The translations under genes were made by a program, and so were the position numbers. Under the pieces are notes generated by a model. It was not told where the DNA came from and made no database searches. It saw only the letters and a program-made list of their open reading frames with translations. Of a DNA stretch of 64,000 nt, positions 46,748-57,547 are shown in pieces. How positions within the stretch are numbered: position 1 is the first letter of the stretch; each line of letters opens with the position of its first letter. Source of the stretch: Amorphophallus konjac (taxonomy: Eukaryota; Streptophyta; Magnoliopsida; Alismatales; Araceae); the NCBI GenBank assembly GCA_022559845.1, contig CM040128.1, positions 225,045,643-225,109,642 of the forward strand, in the 5' to 3' direction.

Positions 46748-48381
46748 GCTCGAGGGCTAGCCTACAAGAGCGACCACGGCTCACGGGTGATAGCTTCGCG
46801 TATATCCCAACGGGGCGGATGTTCGCCATGAACGGCTGTAACCCTTCATCCTCCAGACGGGTTTCCTCAGAGGAAATGCCACAGAGAGCCAAACCTCTGA
46901 GGCACCTGGATGATTAGAAGAACGGGAGAAAAAGAGACTCAGTGAGATGGGCAAGCCAAAGTAGTAGAACGCTATGTATAATTGCCAAAGTCACACTTTT
47001 ATTCATCCACGAGGGAAGGAGAGAAACACAATACAGAAGGGGGGAATCATCCCCATAACCAAAGAAAGTAGGAACGAAAGAGACGAAGAATACAATGGTA
47101 GAAGGAGGGCGGAGCCTAAACCCCTTTCCCAAGCTCGCCTCTCTTCCCTCACACTCACTCTTTTCTTCACCTCGCCGACGGAGGGGGACGGGGACTTCTT
47201 CCTCTCTTCTATCAGCCAGCCCTCAGCCGAACGAACCAGCCTCTCGAACCTGGTGGAGTGTGCCTCCCTTTTATATGAGTAAGGATGGGAGCGGTCCTCC
47301 CTTCTTTTTCTTCTTCACCTTCTCCTGCTCGAAGATCTTGAGTGGCCTGCGGATAGGGGAAGCAATAGAGTAGGGTAGTTGCCTCCACGGGATTGGCCAA
47401 CGGTGACCGATGGAGAAGCGACGTTAGGTGCGGAGCTCGAAGCCCTCCATTCCTGGGAGCTGGAGGGGCTCAGGCGGTTGCATGTCGGTCAGGAGCAGGC
47501 TGCTCACCCACTTCATGTAAGTTCCTTCTGTTTACACCCGAAAATAGGGGATTGGATGTAGGATGGGACGCCTCGGAGGTAAAATGGCGTGGGGGAATAG
47601 TGATCGCGCCGGATCAATAACCTTCAAAGGGCCACGCCGTATAAGTGTTTGAAGAAATAAGCTTTAAAAATGGTATGACGGGTAATGTAGCGCGCCGTAT
47701 CAACTTTTTGGCCTTCAAAATGGCCATGCCATAATAGCTTTCGAAGGAATAGCTTTGCACATGGGCTCCGTTTTAACGCAACACAAGTGGCGCCATTTTA
47801 ACGGACTTACAAGGGGAGCATCCTTCAATGAGTGCGCCGTATTTAGGCAAAGGTGGCGCCGGATAAGCATTTGGAGAAAAAGCTTTTAACATGAAGGCAC
47901 ATTGGCGCGCCGGTTTAGCAATGCAAGGGGGGGGCGCCATTTTAAGGCGTGCCAGTTTAAGGCGTGCCAATTTAAGGCCCTTCCGTACCATTTTAAGCAT
48001 CGAATGGATTCCTTTCGAAGTCGCGGTCATTTATTTGAATGTTGGCGTTCCCGGAATATTCTAGTTGCGATGTGTGGCTTCCGCAATTTTCCATTCGCAG
48101 ATTCTGGGGCTCGGTCCATGGCTTTGCATGACTTCCGGCATATGCCGAGACTGTGCCGGAGTTCCCAGCTTTTCTTTGATTCTGCTCTCGGCATGGCCGG
48201 TCGTAGAGTTGTGGCCGTATCTTCTTCCCGAGGGCTTCCCTAACGGATGGCGGACCACCAAGTGAGTTCTCATCCTGGTTGGGCGAGGTATGGGTTTGTT
48301 CGGTCCTCTCATCTTCGACTTGCGCTTGAACACGTAGACGCGAGTGTCGTATGATCATCATCATTTTTTTTGACATCCACG
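46748..48381 (-). repeat. 5' LTR of D, outer (5') segment
   Basis: Start of D's LTR on the minus strand. It is homologous to the first part of C's LTR: the GATGATGATCATACGACA block (48343-48371), the AAGCATTTGGAG-type and TTAAACCGG-type boxes (47580-47990), TATAAAA (47269-47275) and the CACCCGTGAGC block near 46785. The segment ends beside C at the GGAAT copy. Confidence 0.85.
47269..47275 (-). promoter_or_regulatory. TATA box of the 5' LTR of D
   Basis: Minus-strand TATAAAA in CTCATATAAAAGGGAGG, at the place corresponding to the TATA of C. Elements A and C lie downstream within the same LTR, so transcription of D from here is interrupted. Confidence 0.65.
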
Positions 48382-51316
48382 TGGGCACCCATCATTTAGC
48401 GGGCCTTCTTATTCCCTTAATGGGCCTACTTCTCTTAATAGGCCCACTACTTCTACCCATGTTGCTGCTGGCCCAATCAGTTCTTATTCCCACATTCATG
48501 ATCCTTCCATGCCCACATATCCTTTCACTCCTAGAATCGGCTTTCCTTCTTCTCAGTCCGGATCTCTTTATCCGGCCCCAATATCATAACCCTGATCCAA
48601 ATCCACAATCTCTTGCTCAGGCTGGCTTGCATCCTTCCCGATCTCTCCCCATTTAGGAGATGATTGCTCAAGCCCAACGTCAGCTTGATGAACTTCAATG
48701 TCGAATTGATCCCCAATCTTGTTTGAGTGTCCCGTTTACATTCCAAGGTCTTCAGCTTCCACCGCGTTCACAAATTCTTACTTATCATCGCTATGGTGGA
48801 GTTGGTAACCCCTATGTGCACTTGAAAGAGTTCATTTATGAGTCGGTCTAATTCCGACATGACCAACGCTTGATGCCCTATTTATTCGGTCTGTCGTTGG
48901 AAGGCCCGGCTCGGGATTGGTTCTTTTCTCTTCCGCAAGAGCAAGTTGTGGATTTTCAAGTCGTCCAAGAGAGATTTCTTCAACAGTATCAAGACTAGGT
49001 TGGGCCCAAGTATTCTATGGTTGATCTGGCCCATGAGAAGATGAATCCCAACGAGGAATTCTCTACCTTCACTGACCGCTGGCGTCGCCTGGCCGCGCAA
49101 GTCCCGGGGCATATTCCAGAGGGAGAACAAATCAAAATGATCATTTCTAATGCAACACCCGAGTACCGCTTTATCTTAGCTTTGAATGATATCACTTCCT
49201 GACAATAGCTTTATAGCCGAGCCCGCTTCATCTGCCAACAACTCCTAGGTTCCCTTGACCCCGAGTCTCCTCCACCTTCTATGCCCACATACGCCTCCTA
49301 TCCATCGCCTTGCATGAGTCAGCCATCCATCGCATATTCTTCCGCCAGTCAGCCTTCCGCTCCCACATACCCATATGCCTCCACGTGTCAACCCTCCATG
49401 AGTCAACCTGCCGCCATCCACAGTCAGCCCTCCACCCCCACATATGTGTCTCCGCCTGTGTCTTCCCCTCCGGTCAAGGGAACATCACACCCCGAGCAGG
49501 TAGATGCCATCCACATACCTCCCACCTCCCTTTCCGCTCCACATATGCCTCCACAGAGTCATTCCACTAGTTGCCATGCGCCTTTGCCTCGCAACCCCTG
49601 CTTCCTTCTCCAATTCCATCTCCATTACCTTCCCATACCCCTCAGCACCCACCTTGCCCGAAGCAGGCTCCTCATCGTCCTCCATTGCTAGAGTGTTTTT
49701 CAGATATTTTCAGGGCTTTGATGGTTACTCATGTGTTGCTGCCCCCTCCAGTTGTGCCGTGTCGACCCGCGGTCGTTGATATGTTTCAATTTTGTGATTA
49801 CCATCGCCAGCAGGGGCATTTGGTTGAGGACTGTCCCAAATTCCGAGAGTATGTTTATGGCCTGGATGATAATAAGAGGATCGATTGGGCCGCCATGCAT
49901 GAAGCTATTCTAAATCTCCGCAGCAAGCAGCAGTCGCCGCCCAAGCAACCGTCTCTACTACAAGACCAGGGGCACCCCTGCTATCCCTCATCTAGCGATG
50001 CACCTGCTCCGTCACTTGTTCCGTTATCTATACCACCTTCTCCATCTCCTACCCCATCTCCACAAACTCCACCTACCTTGTCCCTTGCTCAGGCTAGTAC
50101 CTTCACTTCCGCCACTTCCACCGCCACTACTCCTACCCCCAATGCCGCTCGGCGTGTTGTGTCAATACGTTGACGTTGGGTCCCACAGCCTTTCATTTCC
50201 CCCTTACCTCCTTCCTCACCCTCTTTATCTCCACCTCCATTACCTTCATTGCCCACATCACCATCTCCACTACCCCTACCGCCATCACCACCGCCTCCAT
50301 CGCCTCCTCCCCCGAAGACTCCTATTCCATCACTTCCACCATCTCCACCGCCTTTGCCATCCCCTTCGCCATTATTTCCCGAGCCTGAGCAAGCTATACC
50401 TACACCTCCACCTTCACCTTTACCCCCTCTTATGCCTCCACCTTTGCCCTTACCTCCACTTGAGCCTGTCATTGCCGCTATCCCTCCACCACTCGCATTA
50501 CCCTTACCCCCACTTACGCCTCCTAAACCTTCGCCTCCGCCTTCCAAACCTATTACTTCAATTTCTTCCCCATCCATTTCCACCCCACGGAACGGGTGTG
50601 CGCTACCTTTGGTTCCCCTTGGGTCTGGTCCCCAGGGAGATAATGACCCAAGCCAGGTTTTGATTGTGCATTTCAAGATTCAAGATGTCATTTGCCGCAT
50701 GAAAATCTGGGTCCTGGTCCCTGGCAATTTTGGGGATAATGAGCCTGCATTTTTAGAAATGGTTGCAAAGAAGAGTTCCCTTGCATTGGTGCCAGTTTCT
50801 TCAAAAGCGACGCCGGTAGCAATCTCTTTGCTTGCCGAGAAGTTCACCCTTGATGCCGTTATTACTCCATGCTCGATTACTGTTCAGTTCATTGGCCAAG
50901 AAGGGTTCTTTACTCAGATTGTGCTAACCCATACGGTCGCCAAGAGCTTGATGGATTCCCTATTCAAAGGGTAATTGGTCATATCTTCTGCACTTTCCAA
51001 GGACATTCTGCATATTCTACGCAATCTCCCTCGATTTATTGGTGTGTCGGCCACGTCAACGCCGTGCATTGATCTCCCTCAGCTTTACCCGTCTCTTTTA
51101 TCAAGGGTGTTGTGCTTCAAGGCTGAGTGCCGAGTGGAGTTGCCGAATCTCATGCTGCTAGTGCCAAGTGACAAAACTCCGTGGTTTTCTGATATTCATT
51201 CATTTGAGGGGTCAGCTGTTCAAGAATGTCTGCATATGGTTAGTACCATGTGTCTAGGGGCAACCGCCCTAAGGAGGATGCATGTTCATAATCGGGCCAG
51301 GCCGTCTGTCAGATGA
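48382..51316 (+). pseudogene. gag: Gag of E with long Pro-rich linkers, broken
   Basis: A Gypsy-type Retrotrans_gag block is readable at 48660-49202 (FQGLQLPP, LFGLSLEGPARDWFFSLP, TFTDRWRRLAAQ). A Ser/Pro/Gln-rich linker (49250-49560) and, one frame over, a Cys-His motif CDYHRQQGHLVEDC (near 49794-49835) follow. A very Pro-rich linker (50200-50600) leads to a domain with DVICRMKIWVLVPGNFGDNEP of unknown role. In-frame stops: TAG 48657-48659, TAA near 48850, TAG near 48997, TGA and TAG near 49201-49209, TGA near 50174, TAA near 50972. Most read as C-to-T changes of CAG, CAA or CGA, but there is no second copy to prove it. The N-terminus is cut off by D. Confidence 0.75.
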
Positions 51317-54300
51317 GCTCGCTATTTGAGAAGATGTTACAAGGCAAGATGCCCAAAGGTCCAAATCCACGCCAGGTGGGTCCATTACAAGTAGGTTTCA
51401 GCTAAGAAGAGGCGGCGGCGCCGGTTCAAGGGCCATCGATTGTGCACTAAGGGGTCCACTCCCTCTTCCCTGTCTATTCATTCATCTTTCCTTCTGCTCA
51501 GCTCCCACCGTTGGGTGGTGTACCTTCCTTATTCTAATCCCACGTCCATGATCTTCTCTTCTCTTCCCGGGGCCGCAAACCCCCACTCTTCTCATCAGAT
51601 TTCTCCAAATTCTCCTTTTTCTTACTGTCTTAGGCCTCGGCCCATGTCATCCTTTCATCCCCATCTAGGGATTTCTTCTTCTGATCCCTCTCCTCTGGTA
51701 TCTCCAGATTCTAATTCTCCTTCCCCGACCCTGTCGGATGTCCACGATTCTTCTTCCCTGACCCTGTCGGGTGTCTCTCATTCTCATTCTCTGACCTTAT
51801 CGGGTGATTCCCATTCCCCTTCTCCGACTGTGTCGGATGATTTTTCTTCTCATCTTTCTACTCATTCTTCCTCACCCTTTCAGGGTCATTACCCTTTTTC
51901 ATGCTGTTTTCGAGGCTTTAGTCTGCCTTGATCCCAGCTAATCTTTGCTTATTCTTTATCTGGTTCCTTGATATAAGGGTCTCTGTGCCTTAACGAGGGA
52001 GTTCTAGCCCTCGTCCCTCTTCCTTTTATCCTTATTTCGTCTAGTTTGGTGTCCGCCGCTCCTCCGTGTAGAGGAATTTTCAAGCCTTGCTATCCTCTCC
52101 CTTTCGTCCTGTCAAGCAAGGAATACAAAGCTCGTGTTGTACGAAGCTCGATGATCAAGATCGCGTCAAGATGCTGTTACCACACTGTGGATATGCAAGG
52201 TATCATTATTTTGTGTAAGAAATATGATGTCATTGGTACTATTTCTATTTATTCCTGCACGTGCTTATAATGCTATTCCTCAACATGGTTAAGTGGCTTT
52301 TAGAAATTTGCTTAATTAGCTTAGTCCAAAAAACAAAAATGAGTTCGCTTCTCCAGCATCCCTTAGGCTGGTGATAACTCCGTGTTAGGAGTCTAGTTTC
52401 TTTCCCTAATTGTTGAGGGTGACCTTTGAGTATGGATTTTTTACACACTACACTGCGAGCCATAGCCTATCTCTCTAAGGCACACCGTTGCTGCTTTGGC
52501 CATACTTTGGGTATGCACGAAGGCCTTTTCTCTTCTCTGCTCGGCCAAGTGCAGGGGCAAGAGATGGATGGATAAGATGACTAACCTAGGCGCTCCCTAA
52601 TACAAGAGAGGTCTCAAATAGGGGCAGTATTGACCCTCAAAAGTGAGCTTTCATACTATATCTGGCCAATAAGGGCTACCAAACTGAGAAAATGAATCAA
52701 TGCAAAATTATGAATCAAAAGCATGGTAAGAGTGGCAGTATAGTTCCTCGCGGGACGTCATGAGCTCGGTCGCATACGTGCCTCATAAATATGGGTCTAA
52801 AAATCAAAGACACAAAGCCCCGGCGCAACAGGCTATCTCTTTGAGGGGTAGTGCCCTGGAAGGAATTCGAGCCTTGATATCTCCCATCCTGCATGAAGCT
52901 TGTCTCCAAATTTTCTTCTGCTTCTCCCTCTTAGGCTGTGTTGTATCCCGGGTATGGCCTTAGTAGGGGCACCGTTCTTTAGAAGCGGTTGGTTGTGTTA
53001 AGTCACCCTCACATGCACGCCCTACTTAAGGGAAGCCTTTAATGAAAGGGGTAGGAACGACGATCCCTAGCCAATAGTTTGAGCCCGTCTTTAGGTGCTG
53101 CGGATTGCTATGTCAAAATCAAAAAAAAATCAAATATTACCAAAAGTCTAAAAAAATCAAATACTTCAAAAAAAATCAAATATTTTAAAAACCTAAAAAA
53201 TCAAATACTTCAAAAAATCCAAAAAAATGAAATACTATTCAAAATCTAAAAAATTCAAAAAAAAATATTTTTCATGTATTTGCATTTGTTTTAAGGACAT
53301 ATACGTAATCCGTTTGCTAAATGTGCAGGTTATAAGTACTCAGGCATTCCTTGCTATATCTTTGTTTCCTTCTTCGATCCACTCTCTTGATCTGTTCTTT
53401 CCTTCTTCGATCCACTCTCTTGATCTGTTCTGAAGCTCATGTCCTTCTCAGCTTTTGTTTGTAATGATCATATCTTTATGAGAGGGCTTTGCCTCACGAT
53501 ATGAACCTGATGATTCTGCTTCATTCTGATCTTGGGTTTTGATTGAAGGGCGTATTTGTTTATGTCTTTTGTCCCGCCGTGTCCTTGTCACATGTTTATG
53601 TCCCACCATGTTGTCCCACACATGTTGTTTTATCCCTCACCGAGTGTTGTTAGTTATCTTGCACATGTTGTTAGTCACCCCATTATGTCCCATGTTCTTG
53701 TCCCAATCGTGTGGTCATCCGTCATATTCTTGTCACAACCGTGTGTTATCCCACCGCGTTGTTGTCTTATCACACCGTGTTCATGCATGTTGTCTGTTCA
53801 TGCCATTGCATATGTGCTCGTTTGTCTTTGTTATGTTATGCTGCATTGTCTCCCATTTCATTTGATCGTTATGTTATGTCGTGTTGTTTGTCGTTCAGTT
53901 AATCGTTATGTTATCTACGTTATGTTTATACTTGCTTGTTTATCATATTTATCTTATACAAGAAAATCCATAAAAATTAGAAAATGAAAATAAAAAAAAT
54001 GTCATTTCGCCTGCGCAGGTATGTCAGGTATGGCCTTCTATCCCTTCTCATTGTTACATTAGTATATGGTATCTATATTATTATATTATCTCAAGAACTG
54101 GCTGGTCATTCACGTGTTCCAGGATCTGACGTTCCCCTCTAACAAAAATGATGATGATCTAGGTGCACATGTTTAATCATCAGATAGGCCGTTAGTTTGG
54201 GAAAATTAGGGAACGATGGTTCTATCACGCACGTCGTGGTTGCGGATAGTGTCTTGACCCTGATTGTTCTAGTCTAGCAATACTATTCTCGAGTACTTTC

Positions 54301-54880
54301 TATTTTATCTTTTCTTTACATTCGTTTTGATGATTTATTTATTTTAGCCCTGCATGCATCATATCATTTTGAGCATTCATGCCTCGTGATTCTCTCAAGG
54401 TTGTGCCTCAGCAATGGTCAATTGCACTTCAATTCACTTGGATAAGAGATTCTCATTCCACTCTGAATTTGAACGATTTCTCTGATCTTGCCGCTTGGTC
54501 TGGTTGACCAGCCTGATTCTTGTCTGGATTTTATCTCAGTTATATTTATCCTACTTTTTACGTTATGTTCCTTTCCGACCCCCTCATCGTCTGTGGATTG
54601 TGTCCCCGATGAGGCTGCTCATGTTTCTTTTTTTCCTGTTAGTTTAGTTCTCCAGACATGTCTCGTTCTTATCATCTAGTCCTGGTGGTTAGTTCGGCGA
54701 TTTCGGAAGAATTCATGTCGCTTGTTGGTTAAAACGGGTGTCTTTTTCCTTGATGCCCGCTTATCAGTTCTCTCCGCTTCATCTCTACTTCATCTCCATT
54801 TTACGTCGCTGTCACTTTCGTTCCATCTCTTTTCCATTTCACCTCCGCGTCGCTTTTGCTCGCTCCCTTGCAAACCCGAC
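51317..54880 (+). other. Non-coding part of E between gag and the 3' LTR
   Basis: No protein family recognised. Low-complexity contents: a Ser/Pro-type CT-rich stretch (51440-51930), an A-rich CAAATA-type run (53113-53278), two exact 33-bp copies (53365-53430) and TGTTGTCCCA-like repeats (53560-53900). A decayed remnant of pol cannot be excluded but nothing diagnostic such as YVDD/YIDD or an integrase HHCC is visible. Confidence 0.6.
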
Positions 54881-54883
54881 ATC

Positions 54884-54896
54884 AAGGAGGGGCATC
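54884..54896 (+). other. Polypurine tract of E
   Basis: AAGGAGGGGCATC directly before TGTTGACACCCG. The position and composition fit the plus-strand primer of a Gypsy element. Confidence 0.75.
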
Positions 54897-57542
54897 TGTT
54901 GACACCCGTTTTTAGCCCGCAAGTTGCGTCATTTCTCTTGTTCACCATTTTTTGTGTCCCAAATTAACCGTTATTTTGGAGCGTTCCTTGGATGGATTTC
55001 GAGCCCATTTCATTGTTTCATTCCCTTTGAACATTGGACATCATGATTTCTTAGAGCCCTAGAGCCTATTTCACCTTCCGACCTTCCAAGTCGACTTACG
55101 GCCCATTTAGGTCGACTTCCCTCAGGAATGCGGCCCCTTTCGCCGCGTAGTCTTAACAAATGGTCTTTTTTCACCCCCTTCCTTTACTCTATTCATTAAG
55201 TATCCTTCACCAAAGTTGTTCCTTTTTTAAAACCCTACATTTTCTTCTTCTACGCCATTATCCAGTTCTCCACCATTTTCAAGCCTCAATATTTTTCTCT
55301 ATTCTCACCCCATTTTCTCTCTCTTTTGATCATTTTTTCATCTTGTTTTCTTCGTGAAAGTTGTTCCTCTTTCAGTTATCTAGGGGATGACCATTTATTC
55401 ATTTTTGTGCCAAAAGTTGCTCGATCACCCCCTGGTACATTGCGCGGTCTACCCCTAGATCGCCCCATTCATAGAACGGTCTATAGTGTGACCGTTTATA
55501 TCCCAGAGAGTCCAAAAGTTCTTGAACTCCGTCTTCTTCGCCGCCGGATTCTAAGGTCGAACCTGTGCAACGGGGCCTCTTTGTTAGGGCTCTATCTTCT
55601 AGAATACTCCACGAAATTGAGCCCCGTTTGTTGCTGTGTCTTCCCCTTTGTATTATCTTAAATTCGGTATATGGAGCACGATTTTTAATTTACTATATCT
55701 CCTTGAATCTTGGCCGCAAGTTAAGGTTTTATGCATTTCGTGCAACAAAAACTCCTGCAGATTAGGTTCTAGAGGCTTCTTCCAAGAGCCATAACTTCCA
55801 CATCCTTCCACTAAAAAGAGTACCGTTTTCTCCTATGTCTTATCTTGACTATTATCTGGAGATTAATCTAGAGATCTCGAGATTTGGTGGACTCTATCTT
55901 CTGGAATCGTGGGAGAAAGTTGGGGGTTTCACCACTTTTCCATATAAACCTGCCCAGATTTCCTTTGCGACGGGGGTGCATTTCCAAGGTGACGGCGACG
56001 CCATGCTGCACCGTCGACTTAATCCTTTGACCCTATCCTGAAGAGGGAAGTATTGACTTCAATTTGGTTCCTTATTTGCTCGATTTCATCAACGTTTGCC
56101 CTCTCAACCTTGTCCCTACTTTTGGCAAGTCATCATAGTTTGCTGTTTTCTGCTACAAAGTTCGCGACGGGGGCCTGTTCATCAAGCCGGGGCGGAGTCG
56201 TGCTTCATCCTTTTCGTCCTCCCTCGACTCCATCATAAAGAGGGGAGTATTAGCTTCGTTTTCATTATATGTTTACCTTATTTCTTCTATCCTTTCCCCC
56301 TCTTCCACGCCCCTACTTTTGAGGTTTCACCACACTGTTCTGCACTTTGCTGAAACTCAGATTTCTTGCGACGGGGGCATGTTTGCATCGCCGGTGTGAG
56401 ACCGTGGGGCACTCTTTATCCGCCCTTTCAACTCCAGGCTCTAGAGGGAAGTATAATCTTTGTGTTCCCTGGTTTTGGGCTCATTATCTCGTCATCTTCA
56501 TACATATTTTTGTCCATGAGTTTTGCATCTTCATTCTATTTTTACACTTCGTCATTTTTTTCCCATGTTCTGCACCCTTCTATTTTCTTGTGTTTTTCAC
56601 CCCATTTTTCACTATTTGCTTCTCCGTTTTAAACCCTACTTTTTGCTCTAGTTTCACCACAACACTCCCACCTTTCCATAGCATCCTCTCTTTCCCTTTT
56701 TGGTGTTCTATCTTGTGAGATATTCATCATTCGTTGAGTCCATTTTGTGCACTATTCTGCATTTTCTGCACAATCCATGTTTTTCCCCAAATCTCCATCA
56801 TCATAACTTTCTATCCTGACCTCATTTTGGAGTGATTCTTGTTCCTACTTCTTCACAGCATTCAAGTCTTCTGCCATCTTAATTTTCTCCCTATTTAGAC
56901 ATCGTTTGTCTCTCTGTTTGCATCAGTCTTTGCACCCACTTTACACTGTTTACACAGTTTTCCTTGTGACTTGCACTTTTGCACCTTGTTTATCTATGTT
57001 AATCATGGCATATTAAATCAATCTCTTCACTCTAATCTCATCATAATATACACACCTATTGTTAGCATCCTCCATAGGGGTTAAAAACCCTCCCCCGGTG
57101 AGTTTGCCCTCAATCTTTCATGCTACTTTATGCACTTGGGCAGATTTCTACACTTAGCATTTTCCAATGGGTTTTGCCTCGTCTTATGTTTGTTTCGCAG
57201 GAAAGTATGAAAAGTGAGGCCCTTACCTTCTAGCCGGCTGGAAGGCGAGGAGAGGTAATCCATAAATCCCCGCATCTTGATATTGAGCGAGATCATCCTC
57301 TTTTTCCAAGGTACACAACCTGCATAGTATTTCATATCCTTTGGCGTTGTTATTCCTTGGTGGCGATCACGGTATTCTTCTACATCCTTTGTTGCCTTTG
57401 TCTTACTGTATGATCATGCTACCATATTTACATAGTCACATGTTCATGATGTTCACTTGATATGCACATTATGTTATCACTTATGCACATATGCTTGTCT
57501 ATGTGACTTGTGACACCACGCTCCACATTTTCCACATCATCA
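54897..57542 (+). repeat. 3' LTR of E (about 2.6 kb)
   Basis: Starts TGTTGACACCCGTTTTTAGC, a common plant Gypsy LTR start, after the polypurine tract. The proposed end CATCATCA (57542) is followed by GGTGG (57543-57547) as possible TSD, then by gag of F. Contains three drifting copies of a 200-bp unit (55900-56500). The start is firm; the end is not, because the partner LTR is outside the window. Confidence 0.7.
55900..56500 (+). repeat. Threefold 200-bp tandem repeat in the LTR of E
   Basis: GCGACGGGGG recurs at 55967, 56164 and 56368 (spacing 197 and 204). Each is followed about 70 bases later by a GAGGGRAGTATWR-type segment (near 56042, 56241 and 56448). The flanks share TTTCACCAC-type wording. 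Confidence 0.75.
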
Positions 57543-57547
57543 GGTGG

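Larger units (their letters stand above)
1..48381 (-). mobile_element. Gypsy-type LTR retrotransposon D, 5' portion, interrupted by elements A and C
   Basis: D reads on the minus strand. The window holds its 5' LTR, primer-binding site, gag and protease region; reverse transcriptase and integrase would lie left of position 1. Its own sequence is 1-6688, 18643-19150 and 46748-48381. The gaps are element A (6689-18637) and element C (19151-46742), both with their own LTRs and TSDs. The inner LTR edge, CCACA followed by TCTGGCACGCCC, is at 5395. The outer edge at 48381 is the start of the LTR (GTGGATGTC then an A run and ATGATGATCATACGACA), matching the starts of both LTRs of C. The first LTR base appears to be C rather than T. 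A candidate 5-bp target sequence, TGGGC (48382-48386), needs its partner left of the window. The three pieces together give an LTR of about 3.4 kb. Confidence 0.85.
48382..57542 (+). mobile_element. Gag-only LTR element E (TR-GAG-like), right part
   Basis: Plus-strand element entered by D at 48382. Visible are gag (to 51316), about 3.6 kb without genes, a polypurine tract CAAGGAGGGGCATC and the 3' LTR from 54897. Its 5' LTR must lie left of the window beyond D. No protease, RT or integrase was found between gag and the 3' LTR, so it resembles terminal-repeat elements that keep only GAG; an internal deletion is the alternative. The right end at 57542 is inferred from a CA dinucleotide where gag of F stops matching D. 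Confidence 0.75.

Noticed and set aside
50089..50676. 195-codon Gly-rich minus frame
   Set aside because: It is the complement of the Pro-rich linker in gag of E, which is supported by the capsid and Cys-His motifs in frame on the plus strand.
51440..51931. 163-codon Ser/Pro-rich plus frame after gag of E
   Set aside because: Possibly a tail of gag, but it has no motif and no second copy for comparison; listed only as part of the non-coding segment.
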